Source of the DNA: an uncultured Alistipes sp.
Lineage (GTDB): Bacteria > Bacteroidota > Bacteroidia > Bacteroidales > Rikenellaceae
DNA length: 64,000 nucleotides
Assembly (NCBI GenBank): GCA_900541585.1
Contig: UQKD01000012.1
Span: 1 to 64,000 of the forward strand
Reading direction: 5' to 3'
The position numbers and the translations under genes are program-made. This document shows, one piece after another, positions 50,848 through 60,130 of this stretch. Each line of letters begins with the position of its first letter. The first letter of the stretch is position 1. The notes under the pieces are model-generated. The model was given only the letters and a program-made list of their open reading frames with translations. It was not told where the DNA came from and searched no databases.

Positions 50848-51645
50848 TTACTTGGTGCGGATCGTTACCTCCCGGCCCTTCATGGAGCCTGATTCGTGGA
50901 TGCGCTTTCGGCCGGGGTTGGCGGCCTTCCATTCGTCGTACCAGGCCTGCGCCCTGGCGCGCCAGGCGTCGATGTAGTAGCTGTAATCGGGTCCCCAGTC
51001 GGGGAACACCTCCCAGCCGAAGATGTCCAGCAGCAGTTGGTGGCCCGCCTGGCTGTAGGCGTCCGGCGACGAGTTGCCCGATGCGATCTCCGATTCGATG
51101 AAGGCGTTGTAGGTGGACCACTGCTTGTTCGTCGTGGGCCGCGGCAGCATGTTGTGCCACGAGACGTTGGCTTTCAGGTAGCGGTCCGGTCCCACCCGGA
51201 GGTCGGGCGAATCGGTCAGGCAGAGTGTCAGTTCGCGCTGCTGTGTGTCCAGGTCGGCCGATTTGGCGACCTCGATGCGGATGGCGCCGTAGGTCTTCCC
51301 GGCCGGAACCTCCGCGCCGAGGATTTCGTATTGCCCGGGCTGTGCCGTGGTTCCCTCTTCGAGGACGCGGACGCCGATTTGCCGGTCGGAGCCGGAGGCC
51401 CCGCCGATGAGTTTCACCGGGACCTCGATCACCGCCTCGGCGGCCCCTTCGGGCTGCTGCTTGAAGGTCATCGAGGCGTAGAACGTGCTGTCGGAATTCG
51501 AGTATCCGGGATATTCGGCCGTTTCGTTGGGTGCGGCTCCCGGGAAGCAGACCCTTCCCTGCGACATGTCGTAGCGTGTCGGGTCGTCCTTTTCGCAGCC
51601 GGCCGTCGTCGCCGCGGCCAGCAGTATGCAGATCAGTTTTTTCAT
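50848..51645 (-). CDS. DUF4843 lipoprotein (locus 3)
   Basis: This 265-residue lipoprotein (MKKLICILLAAATTAGC) is of the DUF4843 type: an Ig-like N-terminal half (about 30-160, with STFYASMTFKQQPEGAAEA and VIEVPVKLIGGASGSDRQIG) and a helical C-terminal half (NKQWSTYNAFIESEIASGNS, WRARAQAWYDEWKAANPGR). Function is unknown; it is regularly found third in SusC/SusD operons together with a PKD-like lipoprotein, as here. The ATG at 51645 begins the signal peptide; an upstream in-frame start (51657) adds only four residues. Confidence 0.85.
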   Translation of the reverse strand: MKKLICILLAAATTAGCEKDDPTRYDMSQGRVCFPGAAPNETAEYPGYSNSDSTFYASMTFKQQPEGAAEAVIEVPVKLIGGASGSDRQIGVRVLEEGTTAQPGQYEILGAEVPAGKTYGAIRIEVAKSADLDTQQRELTLCLTDSPDLRVGPDRYLKANVSWHNMLPRPTTNKQWSTYNAFIESEIASGNSSPDAYSQAGHQLLLDIFGWEVFPDWGPDYSYYIDAWRARAQAWYDEWKAANPGRKRIHESGSMKGREVTIRTK

Positions 51646-51670
51646 TCTTCTCAACAATTAATCGTTCGAC

Positions 51671-53212
51671 TTACTGTACGCGTCCCGACTGTATTTCGAA
51701 ATCGGGGTAGGGCAGCATGTAGACGGCGTCGTCGATGACCTTGCTGCCGCTCATCACGTCGCTCTGGCGGGGCAGCTTCTCGTAGCCCAGCCGTTTGTAG
51801 AAATAGAAGACCACGCCTTCGCAGATGAACTCCTTGCGGTACTCCTTTTCGAGCTGGGCCATCAGGCCCGCCTCGTCGAGGTTCGCATCCAGTTCGTCGT
51901 AGACCGCGCGGGCCTTGCGCACCTCCTGCAACAGGCTGCGGGCTTCGCCGAGGTCCTTGTCCGGACCGGAGATGCGGCACTCGGCGGCGATGTAGTACAT
52001 CTCCGGCAGGCGGATCAGCGGCATCAGGTCCTTGTAGAGGTAATCGGCGCCCGTCGAGGTCTGCTGATAGAGCTTCGAAGGGGTCTTGGTCCCCTCGGGC
52101 CAGTAGTCGGTGTTGTGGTAGAGCTGTTTGTAGCGGCAGTCGGAGATGCCGGCGCCCTTGATTTCGAAAAGATCGTCGGCAATCGAGTTCTTGATGCACA
52201 GCGTGTAGTACTGGCGGTCGTTCGAATTGTATTCGCGGTTGAGGTTGCCTGCGATTTTCCTGGCCATGTCCGTGACGCCGAGCGCGAAGATATGCTCGCT
52301 CGGGAAACACATCTCGGTCGTGGGGGCCTTGGCCGCGTCGGTGAACGTGCGCAGCGTCAGCCCGCCGGCGATTCCGACCGATGCCGGGTCGCCGATCACT
52401 TCGAGGGCGGCCTGCAGTGCGGTGTGCCTGTTCTCGTCGCTGCCTTCCCACATGCAGACGCGCGCCAGCAGGGCCTTGACGGCGAAGTAGTTCAGGTGCA
52501 TCTGGCGGTAATCGTAGAATTTGTCGACGTTGGCTTCGGTATAGATGCTCTCGGGATACCTGGCCCGGACGGGGTCGATCTCCAGCAGGCGCGCGGCCTC
52601 CGTGAGGTCGGCGATCATGCGGCGGAGCGTCTCGGCGTAGGTCAGCTGCGGCGCCGCGTCCTTGTCGACGCTCGTCAGGTAGGGGATCGTGTGACGGCTC
52701 TCCAGGTCGGTGCGTCCGGCCAGGTCGCTGCACCCGAACAGGCGCATCAGGTCGAAATGGACGTAGGCCCTCACGGCGAGCAGCTCGCCCTTGATGATGC
52801 GGTAGTTGATTGTGTCGAGTTCGTCCTTCCTGCGGTCGATGTAGTCGAGGGCGTCGTTGGCGTTGGTGATCACCGAGTAGGATTTCTCCCAGACCTTTTC
52901 GATCACGGCCGTGGATTTCGTGGTTTTGTAGTTGTACCGGTCGAGGTCGTAGTCGTCTGCGGCGGCGTTCTTGCGGGCGTCGTACTGGCGTCCCAGCATT
53001 TCGACCATGTGCCACGTCAGGTTCTCGCCGTAGAGGTCGGCTTCGCCCATGGCGAGGTAGCAGCCGATGAGCGTCTGCTGGAAACCTTCGGCCGAGGAGT
53101 AGTGGTCCTCGGCGCGGATTTCCGACGGGGGTGTCACGTCGAGCCAGTTCTCGCACGAAACGGCTGCGAGGGCTGCGGCGGACAGAAGGAGGTATTTGAT
53201 GCTGTTTTTCAT
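51671..53212 (-). CDS. SusD/RagB-type surface lipoprotein (locus 3)
   Basis: This 513-residue lipoprotein (lipobox AAVSC, then ENWLDVTPPSEIRAED) has KGELLAVRAYVHFDLMRLFG (about 131-150), YFAVKALLARVCMWEGS (about 236-252), MPLIRLPEMYYIAAECRI (about 394-411) and LEKEYRKEFICEGVVFYFYKRLG (about 455-477). It is the capture partner of the SusC protein encoded 17 bases upstream. It is shorter than the SusD proteins of loci 1 and 2, which hints at a different, possibly smaller ligand. Confidence 0.95.
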   Translation of the reverse strand: MKNSIKYLLLSAAALAAVSCENWLDVTPPSEIRAEDHYSSAEGFQQTLIGCYLAMGEADLYGENLTWHMVEMLGRQYDARKNAAADDYDLDRYNYKTTKSTAVIEKVWEKSYSVITNANDALDYIDRRKDELDTINYRIIKGELLAVRAYVHFDLMRLFGCSDLAGRTDLESRHTIPYLTSVDKDAAPQLTYAETLRRMIADLTEAARLLEIDPVRARYPESIYTEANVDKFYDYRQMHLNYFAVKALLARVCMWEGSDENRHTALQAALEVIGDPASVGIAGGLTLRTFTDAAKAPTTEMCFPSEHIFALGVTDMARKIAGNLNREYNSNDRQYYTLCIKNSIADDLFEIKGAGISDCRYKQLYHNTDYWPEGTKTPSKLYQQTSTGADYLYKDLMPLIRLPEMYYIAAECRISGPDKDLGEARSLLQEVRKARAVYDELDANLDEAGLMAQLEKEYRKEFICEGVVFYFYKRLGYEKLPRQSDVMSGSKVIDDAVYMLPYPDFEIQSGRVQ

Positions 53213-53229
53213 GGCTTCGGTGGTTTGCG

Positions 53230-56200
53230 TTAGAAGGTTCCGGTCAGCTGGAACGACATGCTTCGTGCGAAGGGATAGGTCGTGCCGCGTTCGATGCGGA
53301 TCGACGAGAGCGTGGCGATGTTGTTCATGTAAAAGGCCAGTTTGAGCCGCTTGAGGCGGATTTTGCTGATCAGCCGCGGGTTGAACTCGTAGTAGAGGCT
53401 CAGCGACGAGAATGTCAGTTCGTCGTTGTCCTGCACGAAGCGCGTCGTGGCTCGGGTCTTTTCGTCGTGCTGCTTGCCGTTTTCGTCGGTGTAGGAGCCC
53501 AGTTTCTTGAACATGGCGTTCTGACCCGGAGTCTGCCAGCGGCCGTAGAGCACGCGGCGGTCGACGTTGTAGTGGATGTCGACGTTCTCGACCTTGTTGA
53601 CCAGCGTGGTGTTGTACCTCTGTCCGCCGCCGAGGAAGGTGCAGGTGGCGCTTAACCCGAAGCCCTTGTACTCGGCCGCGAAGCCGAAGTTGCCGCGGTA
53701 CTTGGGGTCGCTGATGCCGGCCACGACCTGATCCTGCGCGTCGTATTCGTAGGTCAGCGAGCCGTCCTTCCTGACGTAGATTTCCTGGCCCGTGGTGGGG
53801 TCGATGCCCAGCGACGGCACGGCCCAGATGGCGTTCATCGGCATTCCGTCCTGGTAGATCAGCACGGGCGTCGAGTTGCCCTTGTCCTGCGCCTGGGCCA
53901 TCATCTTTTCGTTATAGGTCTTGAGGCTTTCGGAGAGGCTGATGATGGTGTTCTTGTTGTAGGCGATCGAGCCGAAGAGGCTGAAAAAGCCCTGCTTGCC
54001 CTGCCAGAGCGTGTAGCTCAGCTTGGCCTCGATGCCGCGGTTGCGGACCTTGCCCAGGTTGTCCTTCACGGTGTCGAAACCCGTGGAGGTGGGGATCGCC
54101 ACGTCGGTGAGCATGTTCTCGGTCACCGAGTTGTAGTAGTCGAAGGCGATCGTGGCGCGGTGGATCATGATGTCGGCGCCCACGTTGTAGTCCATGCGCT
54201 GTTCCCACTTGAGGGCGGGGTTGGGCATCTTCGAGAGGTACGCGCCCGTCTGTCCGTGGTAGGTGGCCCCGGTATAGTAGAGATAGGTGGCCAGCACTTC
54301 GTTGGTGTCGTAGTTCTGGTTGCCCGTCAGTCCGGCCGAGGCGCGGATCTTGAACTCCTTGAGAAGGTCCTGGCCGCGCAGGAAGGGTTCATTGTGGAGG
54401 TTCCACGCCACGCCGGCGCTCCATGCCGACGACCAGCGGTTGTCCGCGCCGTAGAGCGACGAGGCGCTTTCGCGGAACGTGAGGTCGACGTTGTAACGGT
54501 CGTCGTAGCTGTACGACGCGGTTCCCAGGAAGCTGATTTCGCGCGTGATCGACGAGATTCCGACGGGCTTTTTGTCCTGGGCGTACTGCCGGGCGAAGGT
54601 GATGTCGGCCGTCTGGCTGTTGGGGAATCCCTCGGCGTAGTGCTGGTAGGCGCTGTACGTGTTTTCGGCGATCCGGCCCCCGGCGTTGACGTAGAGGTAG
54701 TGCTTGCCCCAGTTTTTGGCGTAGTTGGCGTAGACTTCGCCCGAAATGTCGCTGCTCTTGCCGTTGTCGAGCTGGTAGGAGCCTTTGCGCAGCAGCATGC
54801 TCGTGCTTTTGTAGGCCGAAGTGGCGAATTTCGAGTGTTTGGCCGGATAGAATTCGTCGGCGTCGCTGCGCTTTACGGCGATGCCGAGGCGGGCGGTGAG
54901 TTTCAGCGCCTCGGTGGCCTGCCATTCGGCGTAGAAGTTGTCCGTCACGCTGGTGTAGGTCTCGCGGTCGAGAGTTCCGAGCGAGGCGTCGTACATCGGG
55001 TTGGCCACCTCGTCGTAGGCCCAGCGGGTGATCTGGCCCGTCTGGGGATCGACGGCGCTCCAGTAGGGATTCATCCTGGCGTAGTCCCCGAAATCGCCCC
55101 ACGGCGAGTTTTCGCTCTTGGTGTTGCTGACGCTCAAGATGTTGCGGAACAGGAAGTTCTTCTTGCGGTACGAAACGTTCACGTCGCCCGAGAGCACCGT
55201 GCGCTCCGAACCCTTCATCACGCCCGCCACGTTGTTGTACGAGAAGTCGATCATCGCCCGCAGCTTGCGGCTGTCGCCCAGTTCGACCGAGAGGGTGTGT
55301 TTGTGGCCGACTCCCGTGCGCAGGGGTTTTGCGAGCCAGTAGGTGTCCAGCCCGCCGAGCACCTGCGCTTTGAGTGCGTTGTAGCGTTTGGTGAGGTCCA
55401 CCTGCGTCTGGGGGTTCGCCGAGGTGTAGACACCCTCGATGCGTTCGGCTTCGAGTTTCTCCCAGGCGTTGCAGAGGTTGTAGCTTGTCAGGTCGGGCAT
55501 CGACACCTCGATGCTTCCGGTGTAGGTCACCAGCTCCTGATTGCCGGCCAGGCGTTTGGTCTCGATGACGATGACGCCGTTGGCGGCCTTCGAGCCGTAG
55601 AGGGCCTTGGCCGCGGCGTCCTTGAGTATGGTGATGCTTTCGATGCGGGTCATGTCCATGTCCATCACCTTCTCGGCCGTGGTTTCGAACCCGTCGAGGA
55701 TGAACAGCGGCTGGTTGGGCCGGTTCTGGTAGTTGCCCTTGATATTCACGCCCGTGGATTCCGAGGGAAAGGTGGTGATGCCGCGCAGCTGCATGTCCGG
55801 CAGCGTGTTGGGGTCGGAACCCATCAGCGTGTTGTCCATGATGTAGAGCGACGGTTCGATGTTTTTCAGGCTCTCGAAGACGTTGCGGTTGCTCACGCGG
55901 GCCAGCTGGCTCGACGTGATGGTCGTGGCCGAACCCGTGTAGCTCTCCTTCTTGCGGGTGAAGATACCGGTCACCACGACGTTCTCGATCTCCTGCTCGT
56001 CCTGCACCAGTCTGACCAGTCTGGTCTGTGCCGAGGGAAGCGTTTGCGAGACGTAGCCGATGTAGGAGAAGATCAGGTTGTCGCGGCCCTCGGGCATGCG
56101 GATCGAGAATCCGCCGTCGGAACCCGACACGACTCCCGAGCCGGTCCCCTGGACCAGGATGTTCACGCCCACGAGCGGCGCACCGGCCGTATCCGTCACG

Positions 56201-56619
56201 CGTCCGCTGACGATCTTGTCCGGAGCTTTCTGCGGGGCGGCCTTATGGCCCTCCCCCTGGCTTCGGGGGCGGATCACGATGGTGTCGTCGTCGATCGAGC
56301 ATTCGAGCCGCGTGCCGCGCAGCGCTTCGTCGAGCACTTCGCGCACCGGGGCGTCGGCCTTGCTGAAGGAGATGCCTCCGATCCCCCGCACGGCGTCGCT
56401 ATTATAAAGGATGTAATATCCCGTCTGCTGTTTGATCCGTTGGAGGACTTCGGCCAGCGACGCGTTGCGGAACGATACGGAGATGCGTTCCCTGCGTTGC
56501 TGGTGGGCCTCGCTCGCCGTCGCCTGCCGGGGCACGCCCCAGGCGGAAATCGCCAGCAGCCACACGCACACGGCGAACCATGGCCTCCGGTGTGATACTG
56601 ATAGGTAAAGTTTCCTCAT
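53230..56619 (-). CDS. SusC/RagA-type TonB-dependent receptor with STN domain (locus 3)
   Basis: This 1129-residue receptor has a signal peptide (about 1-35), an STN domain (about 46-118, ISVSFRNASLAEVLQRIKQQTG), a carboxypeptidase-like domain (about 135-215, VSGRVTDTAGAPLVGVNILV), VVTGIFTRKKESYTGSATTI in place of the usual VVVGYG block, a plug (MQLRGITTFPSES, LFILDGFETTAEKVMDMDMTRIES, ITILKDAAAKALYGSKAANGVI) and the barrel. The TGIFTRKKESYTGSA variant marks a SusC subgroup distinct from loci 1 and 2. Unlike those receptors it has no long homopolymer at the STN exit. The SusD partner, a DUF4843 lipoprotein and a PKD-like lipoprotein follow. Confidence 0.95.
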   Translation of the reverse strand: MRKLYLSVSHRRPWFAVCVWLLAISAWGVPRQATASEAHQQRRERISVSFRNASLAEVLQRIKQQTGYYILYNSDAVRGIGGISFSKADAPVREVLDEALRGTRLECSIDDDTIVIRPRSQGEGHKAAPQKAPDKIVSGRVTDTAGAPLVGVNILVQGTGSGVVSGSDGGFSIRMPEGRDNLIFSYIGYVSQTLPSAQTRLVRLVQDEQEIENVVVTGIFTRKKESYTGSATTITSSQLARVSNRNVFESLKNIEPSLYIMDNTLMGSDPNTLPDMQLRGITTFPSESTGVNIKGNYQNRPNQPLFILDGFETTAEKVMDMDMTRIESITILKDAAAKALYGSKAANGVIVIETKRLAGNQELVTYTGSIEVSMPDLTSYNLCNAWEKLEAERIEGVYTSANPQTQVDLTKRYNALKAQVLGGLDTYWLAKPLRTGVGHKHTLSVELGDSRKLRAMIDFSYNNVAGVMKGSERTVLSGDVNVSYRKKNFLFRNILSVSNTKSENSPWGDFGDYARMNPYWSAVDPQTGQITRWAYDEVANPMYDASLGTLDRETYTSVTDNFYAEWQATEALKLTARLGIAVKRSDADEFYPAKHSKFATSAYKSTSMLLRKGSYQLDNGKSSDISGEVYANYAKNWGKHYLYVNAGGRIAENTYSAYQHYAEGFPNSQTADITFARQYAQDKKPVGISSITREISFLGTASYSYDDRYNVDLTFRESASSLYGADNRWSSAWSAGVAWNLHNEPFLRGQDLLKEFKIRASAGLTGNQNYDTNEVLATYLYYTGATYHGQTGAYLSKMPNPALKWEQRMDYNVGADIMIHRATIAFDYYNSVTENMLTDVAIPTSTGFDTVKDNLGKVRNRGIEAKLSYTLWQGKQGFFSLFGSIAYNKNTIISLSESLKTYNEKMMAQAQDKGNSTPVLIYQDGMPMNAIWAVPSLGIDPTTGQEIYVRKDGSLTYEYDAQDQVVAGISDPKYRGNFGFAAEYKGFGLSATCTFLGGGQRYNTTLVNKVENVDIHYNVDRRVLYGRWQTPGQNAMFKKLGSYTDENGKQHDEKTRATTRFVQDNDELTFSSLSLYYEFNPRLISKIRLKRLKLAFYMNNIATLSSIRIERGTTYPFARSMSFQLTGTF

Positions 56620-56681
56620 AATAGCTATGTTTTAAGTGACACGAATGCCGCCCCGTCGGGCGGTTTTCCAACTAACCGGCA

Positions 56682-57863
56682 TCAATCGTCGTCACGGTCG
56701 ATGCAGAGCACGATTTTTCCCTCCTCGACATCGGCGCGTATCTGGTCGGTGCGCGCCAGCAGGCGGGCCATTTCGGCAAAGGTCTCGTAGCGTTTCACGA
56801 CGCCCGTGTAGCGCACCTTGTCGGCGTCGACGCCCCGCGGGACGATTTCGACGCCGTACCAGCGCGAGAGTTTGCGGCAGATCGAGGCGATCGGTTCGTC
56901 GTTGAAGGTGAACAGTCCCCGGGTCCAGGCGGCGTAATCTTCGGCGGCGACCTGCCGCACGTCGAAAATAGCCCCTTCGCGCCCCACGCGGGCCTGCTGG
57001 CCCGGCTGGAGCATCGCGCGGCGGTGTCCGCTCCGCACCTCGACGCTGCCCCTCACGAGCGTGGTCTCGATCGTGCCCTCGTCGGCGTAGGCCGAGAGGT
57101 TGAACGCCGTGCCGTAGACGCTTACGGAGACCGTGTCGGCGTGGACCACGAACCGCCGCGAGGCGTCGTGCGCTACGTCGAAGTAGGCTTCGCCCGTCAC
57201 GGTCACCTCGCGCGGCCCGTCGCCGAAGCGGACCGGGAAGACGAGGCTCGACTCGGAGTTGAGCCATACCTGCGTGCCGTCCGAGAGGCGGAGCGAGAAC
57301 TCCTTGCCGCGCGGCACGGTGACGGTGTTCGTCATCGGAATCTCCTCCTCGGCCTCCTCCCTGTGGTAGGCCAGCTCCTCCCCGGCGATCTCGATGCGCG
57401 TGCCGTCCTGCTCGACGAGCATCCGCGGCCCGTCCGCTTCGAGCGCGACGCTCTCGCCCGACGAAAGGGTCAGCACGGCGCCCCGCACCCCGGGCGTCAC
57501 CTGCTCGATGTAAGCCTGCCGCGCGAGCCGTTCGGCCCGGCGGTCGAGTGCCCGCCAGCCGCCGCCGGCCAGCAGCGCCGCCACGGCTGCTGCCGCCGCA
57601 TATTTCCGGACCGTGACGGCCAGCGTGCGTATCCGGTGCCGGCGGGCCGCCTTGCGGATGTTGCCCCATACGCGCTGCTGGTCGTAGCCGTATATCCGGC
57701 CCAGCAGCGGGAGGCACTCTGCCGACTCCTCCAGCAGTTCCAGCAGTTCCCGGTTCTGCGGCGAGCGGTCGAGCCACTCCCGGAGGATCGCCAGTTCCTC
57801 CTCGGTGGCGGTCCCTTCGAGGCGGGCTTTGAGTATTTCTTTGATCTGGTTTTCGAAACTCAT
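56682..57863 (-). CDS. FecR-type anti-sigma factor (locus 3)
   Basis: This 393-residue protein has an N-terminal cytoplasmic domain (1-85, KARLEGTATEEELAILREWL), a membrane helix (about 88-102, KYAAAAAVAALLAGGG), the FecR domain (about 180-290: TVPRGKEFSLRLSDGTQVWLNSESSL, VTGEAYFDVAH, VYGTAFNLSAYADEG) and a DUF4974 region (about 315-390, FNDEPIASICRKLSRWYGVEIV). It is about 65 residues longer than the other two FecR proteins because of the linker at about 105-175. The sigma gene lies 236 bases upstream with a hairpin terminator between, so this gene may have its own promoter. Confidence 0.92.
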   Translation of the reverse strand: MSFENQIKEILKARLEGTATEEELAILREWLDRSPQNRELLELLEESAECLPLLGRIYGYDQQRVWGNIRKAARRHRIRTLAVTVRKYAAAAAVAALLAGGGWRALDRRAERLARQAYIEQVTPGVRGAVLTLSSGESVALEADGPRMLVEQDGTRIEIAGEELAYHREEAEEEIPMTNTVTVPRGKEFSLRLSDGTQVWLNSESSLVFPVRFGDGPREVTVTGEAYFDVAHDASRRFVVHADTVSVSVYGTAFNLSAYADEGTIETTLVRGSVEVRSGHRRAMLQPGQQARVGREGAIFDVRQVAAEDYAAWTRGLFTFNDEPIASICRKLSRWYGVEIVPRGVDADKVRYTGVVKRYETFAEMARLLARTDQIRADVEEGKIVLCIDRDDD

Positions 57864-57899
57864 GTCGTTTTCCGTGTTTTCAGGTTGGTTGGTGTGGCC

Positions 57900-57914
57900 G
57901 GAAACAGTGTTTCC
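57900..57914. promoter_or_regulatory. Small palindrome upstream of the locus 3 FecR gene
   Basis: GGAAAC and GTTTCC flank a three-base centre, 36 bases before the FecR start. It could be an operator or part of the leader structure. Confidence 0.3.
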
Positions 57915-57936
57915 TATGGAATAGACCGAAAAAACG

Positions 57937-57962
57937 AACGCCGGACATACAATGTCGGCGTT
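57937..57962. terminator. Terminator between sigma and FecR genes of locus 3
   Basis: AACGCCGGACAT and ATGTCGGCGTT form a hairpin with one bulged base. T runs lie on both sides, so it can act in either direction; on the minus strand it ends the sigma transcript. Confidence 0.65.
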
Positions 57963-58099
57963 TTTTTGTGAAAAATTTACGGGTCGGTTACGAATTGTAA
58001 TGCAAAAGCGAACTCCGGATTTCGTCCTTTCGGTGCGGCGGGGCGAAATCGGTTCGGATTAAAATCGGATTCGGGGTGCGGATTCCGGCCGTCCGGGAC

Positions 58100-58618
58100 C
58101 TAAAAAAGCGTGAGGAAGAACATCGACATCTTGCGCAGGGCTTTGAACGAACGCGACATGTGGGTCTTCACGGTGTGGAGCGAGAGCGAGAGCAGGCGGG
58201 CCGTCTCGACGTAGCTTTTGTGCTCGATGCAGATCATCTTGAAGATGCGGCGCCCCTGCTCGGGCAGCGCCTCGATCCGGCGGTAGATGACCGCAATCTG
58301 CTCGACCAGAACCTGTTCGTCGCCGAGTGCGCTCTCCTCGGCGGCCAGGCGCACCGTCTCCTTCGAGTTGATGTCGTAGAAGCGATTCTTCATCCGGGCG
58401 TGCAGGCGGTCGAGCGCTGCGTTGCGCACGCAGCGGTAGAGATAGCTCTCCTTCTGGCGGATCTGGCTGAAATCGGCGTCGAGCAGCGCGATGAAGACCT
58501 CCTGCACGATGTCCTCAGCTTCGTGGGCCGAACCGACGATGCGTTCCGCGTAGAGCGTCGCCAGCCGGAAATGCTGGCGGAACAGGGCTTCGTATTCGGA
58601 TGTGATTACGGTTTTCAT
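58100..58618 (-). CDS. ECF RNA polymerase sigma factor (locus 3)
   Basis: This 172-residue FecI-like sigma factor has region 2 (ALFRQHFRLATLYAERIV, EAEDIVQEVFIALLDADF, about 11-52) and region 4 (LPEQGRRIFKMICIEHKSYVETARLLSLSLHTVKTHM, about 117-153). ATG 58618 is chosen because the promoter TTTG/TATTTTTG lies just upstream; the further start at 58657 would be inside that promoter. It follows the his operon on the same strand but its own promoter suggests separate transcription. It is the presumed activator of the locus 3 SusC/SusD genes. Confidence 0.9.
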   Translation of the reverse strand: MKTVITSEYEALFRQHFRLATLYAERIVGSAHEAEDIVQEVFIALLDADFSQIRQKESYLYRCVRNAALDRLHARMKNRFYDINSKETVRLAAEESALGDEQVLVEQIAVIYRRIEALPEQGRRIFKMICIEHKSYVETARLLSLSLHTVKTHMSRSFKALRKMSMFFLTLF

Positions 58619-58654
58619 GCGGTCTTTGACGCTGACGCAGACGGTGTTCAACTG

Positions 58655-58686
58655 CAAAAATAAGCGCTTCGGGCGAAAAATGCAAA
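58655..58686 (-). promoter_or_regulatory. Promoter for the locus 3 sigma gene
   Basis: Read on the minus strand, TTTG (complement of 58683-58686) and TATTTTTG (complement of 58655-58662) are exactly 20 bases apart, a full match to the Bacteroidota consensus. Confidence 0.7.
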
Positions 58687-58749
58687 CAATTCGTTACATT
58701 CTTTCGTCCGAAGCGGCTTTTCCGGGCGCCGAAACGCTCCCGGGAGGGG

Positions 58750-59370
58750 TCAGGAGTGTCTGCGCGCCAACTCTTTTTCGAGGTCGGCGATCGAGCATCC
58801 GGTGGCTTCGAGCAGCACGAGCAGGTGGTAGACGAGGTCCGAGGCTTCGTAGATCATCGCCTCGCGGTTTTGGGCCACGGCCTCGATGACGGTCTCCACG
58901 GCCTCTTCGCCGACCTTCTGCGCGATCTTGTTCACGCCGCGGTTGAAGAGTTTGGAGGTGTAGGAGCCTTCGGGCATCTCGGCATGACGGCCCCGGATGA
59001 CGCTCTGAAGGTAGCGGATGAAGCCTTCGGTCTCGGGCACGGCCTCCCCGAAGCAGGTTTTCGAGCCTGTGTGGCAGGTCGGGCCGTGGGGGATGACGCG
59101 GATGAGCAGCGTGTCGTCGTCGCAGTCGGCGGCCACCGACACGATGTCGAGCCAGTTGCCGCTGGTCTCGCCCTTGGTCCACAGGCACTGGCGCGAACGG
59201 CTGTAAAAGGTGACGCGGCCTTCGGCGAGGCTCTTTTCATAGGCTTCGCGGTTCATGTAGCCCAGCATGAGGACCTGGAGGGTGCGGTCGTCCTGGATGA
59301 CGGCGGGGACGAGCCCGCCGGGGAGTTTCTCGGCGTCGAGCGCCGGAAACGGTTTTGCTTCGATTTTCAT
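58750..59370 (-). CDS. hisIE: Bifunctional phosphoribosyl-AMP cyclohydrolase / phosphoribosyl-ATP pyrophosphatase
   Basis: This 206-residue fusion does steps 2 and 3 of histidine synthesis. The HisI part (about 10-108) shows LMLGYMNREAYEKSLAEGRV, WTKGETSGNWL and the zinc cysteines in ADCDDDTLL and GPTCHTGSKTCFG. The HisE part (about 115-203) shows SYTSKLFNRGVNKIAQKVGE, EEAVETVIEA and EASDLVYHLLVLLEA. It is the last gene of the his operon, 7 bases after hisF. Confidence 0.96.
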   Translation of the reverse strand: MKIEAKPFPALDAEKLPGGLVPAVIQDDRTLQVLMLGYMNREAYEKSLAEGRVTFYSRSRQCLWTKGETSGNWLDIVSVAADCDDDTLLIRVIPHGPTCHTGSKTCFGEAVPETEGFIRYLQSVIRGRHAEMPEGSYTSKLFNRGVNKIAQKVGEEAVETVIEAVAQNREAMIYEASDLVYHLLVLLEATGCSIADLEKELARRHS

Positions 59371-59377
59371 AGTTGTA

Positions 59378-60130
59378 TTATAATCTGATGTTTATGTTGC
59401 GTTTCTTCAACTCCCGCTTTAGCACGGGGATCGGGATCTCGTTGTAGTGGAAGATGCTGGCCGCCAGTGCCGCATCGGCGCGCCCGAGGGTCAGCACGTC
59501 GGCGATGTGGTCCGCCGTGCCCGCGCCGCCCGAGGCGATGATCGGAACGGGCAGTTCGGCCAGCCGCGCGAAGGTGTCGCACGGGTAGCCGTTCTTCGTG
59601 CCGTCGTGGTCCATCGAGGTGAAGAGGATTTCGCCCGCGCCGCGGTCGGCGGCCTCGGAGGCCCAGGTGAAGAGCTCGCGCCCGGCGGGGCGTTTGCCGC
59701 CGTGGGTCGTCACGACCCAGCGGCCTTCGACCGTGCGGGCGTCGATCGCCGCCACGACGAACTGCGAGCCGTATTTGGCGGCGATGGCGTCGATCAGCGC
59801 GGGGTTGGCCACGGCGGCGCTGTTGAGGGTGATCTTGTCGGCTCCGGCGTCGAGCAGCCGTCCGGCGTCGTCGACCGACGAAATGCCGCCCCCGACGGTG
59901 AACGGAATGTCGATGCGCGCGGCGATGCGTCCGACCAGCTCCGTGAAAGTGCGGCGGCCCTCCTCCGAGGCGCTGATGTCGAGGTAGACCAGCTCGTCGG
60001 CCCCCTCGGCGGCGTATTTCGCTCCCAGTTCCACGGGGTCGCCGACCTGGCGCAGCCCCACGAAATTGATGCCCTTGACGGTCTGTCCGTCGCGGATGTC
60101 GAGGCAGGGGATTATGCGTTTGGCAAGCAT
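59378..60130 (-). CDS. hisF: Imidazole glycerol phosphate synthase, cyclase subunit
   Basis: This 250-residue (beta/alpha)8-barrel protein starts [20 protein letters not shown]. Catalytic aspartates lie in CLDI (Asp11) and in [13 protein letters not shown]; phosphate-binding loops include [13 protein letters not shown] and IASGGAGT. With HisH it turns PRFAR and ammonia into imidazole glycerol phosphate and AICAR. The start overlaps the end of hisA by 19 bases. The frame continues upstream, but 60130 is the family start. Confidence 0.96.
   Translation of the reverse strand: MLAKRIIPCLDIRDGQTVKGINFVGLRQVGDPVELGAKYAAEGADELVYLDISASEEGRRTFTELVGRIAARIDIPFTVGGGISSVDDAGRLLDAGADKITLNSAAVANPALIDAIAAKYGSQFVVAAIDARTVEGRWVVTTHGGKRPAGRELFTWASEAADRGAGEILFTSMDHDGTKNGYPCDTFARLAELPVPIIASGGAGTADHIADVLTLGRADAALAASIFHYNEIPIPVLKRELKKRNINIRL

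Noticed and set aside
56260..56300. Possible homopolymer at the STN exit of the locus 3 SusC gene
   Set aside because: Only runs of five C or G are present, too short to expect frequent slippage; this receptor serves as a negative comparison.
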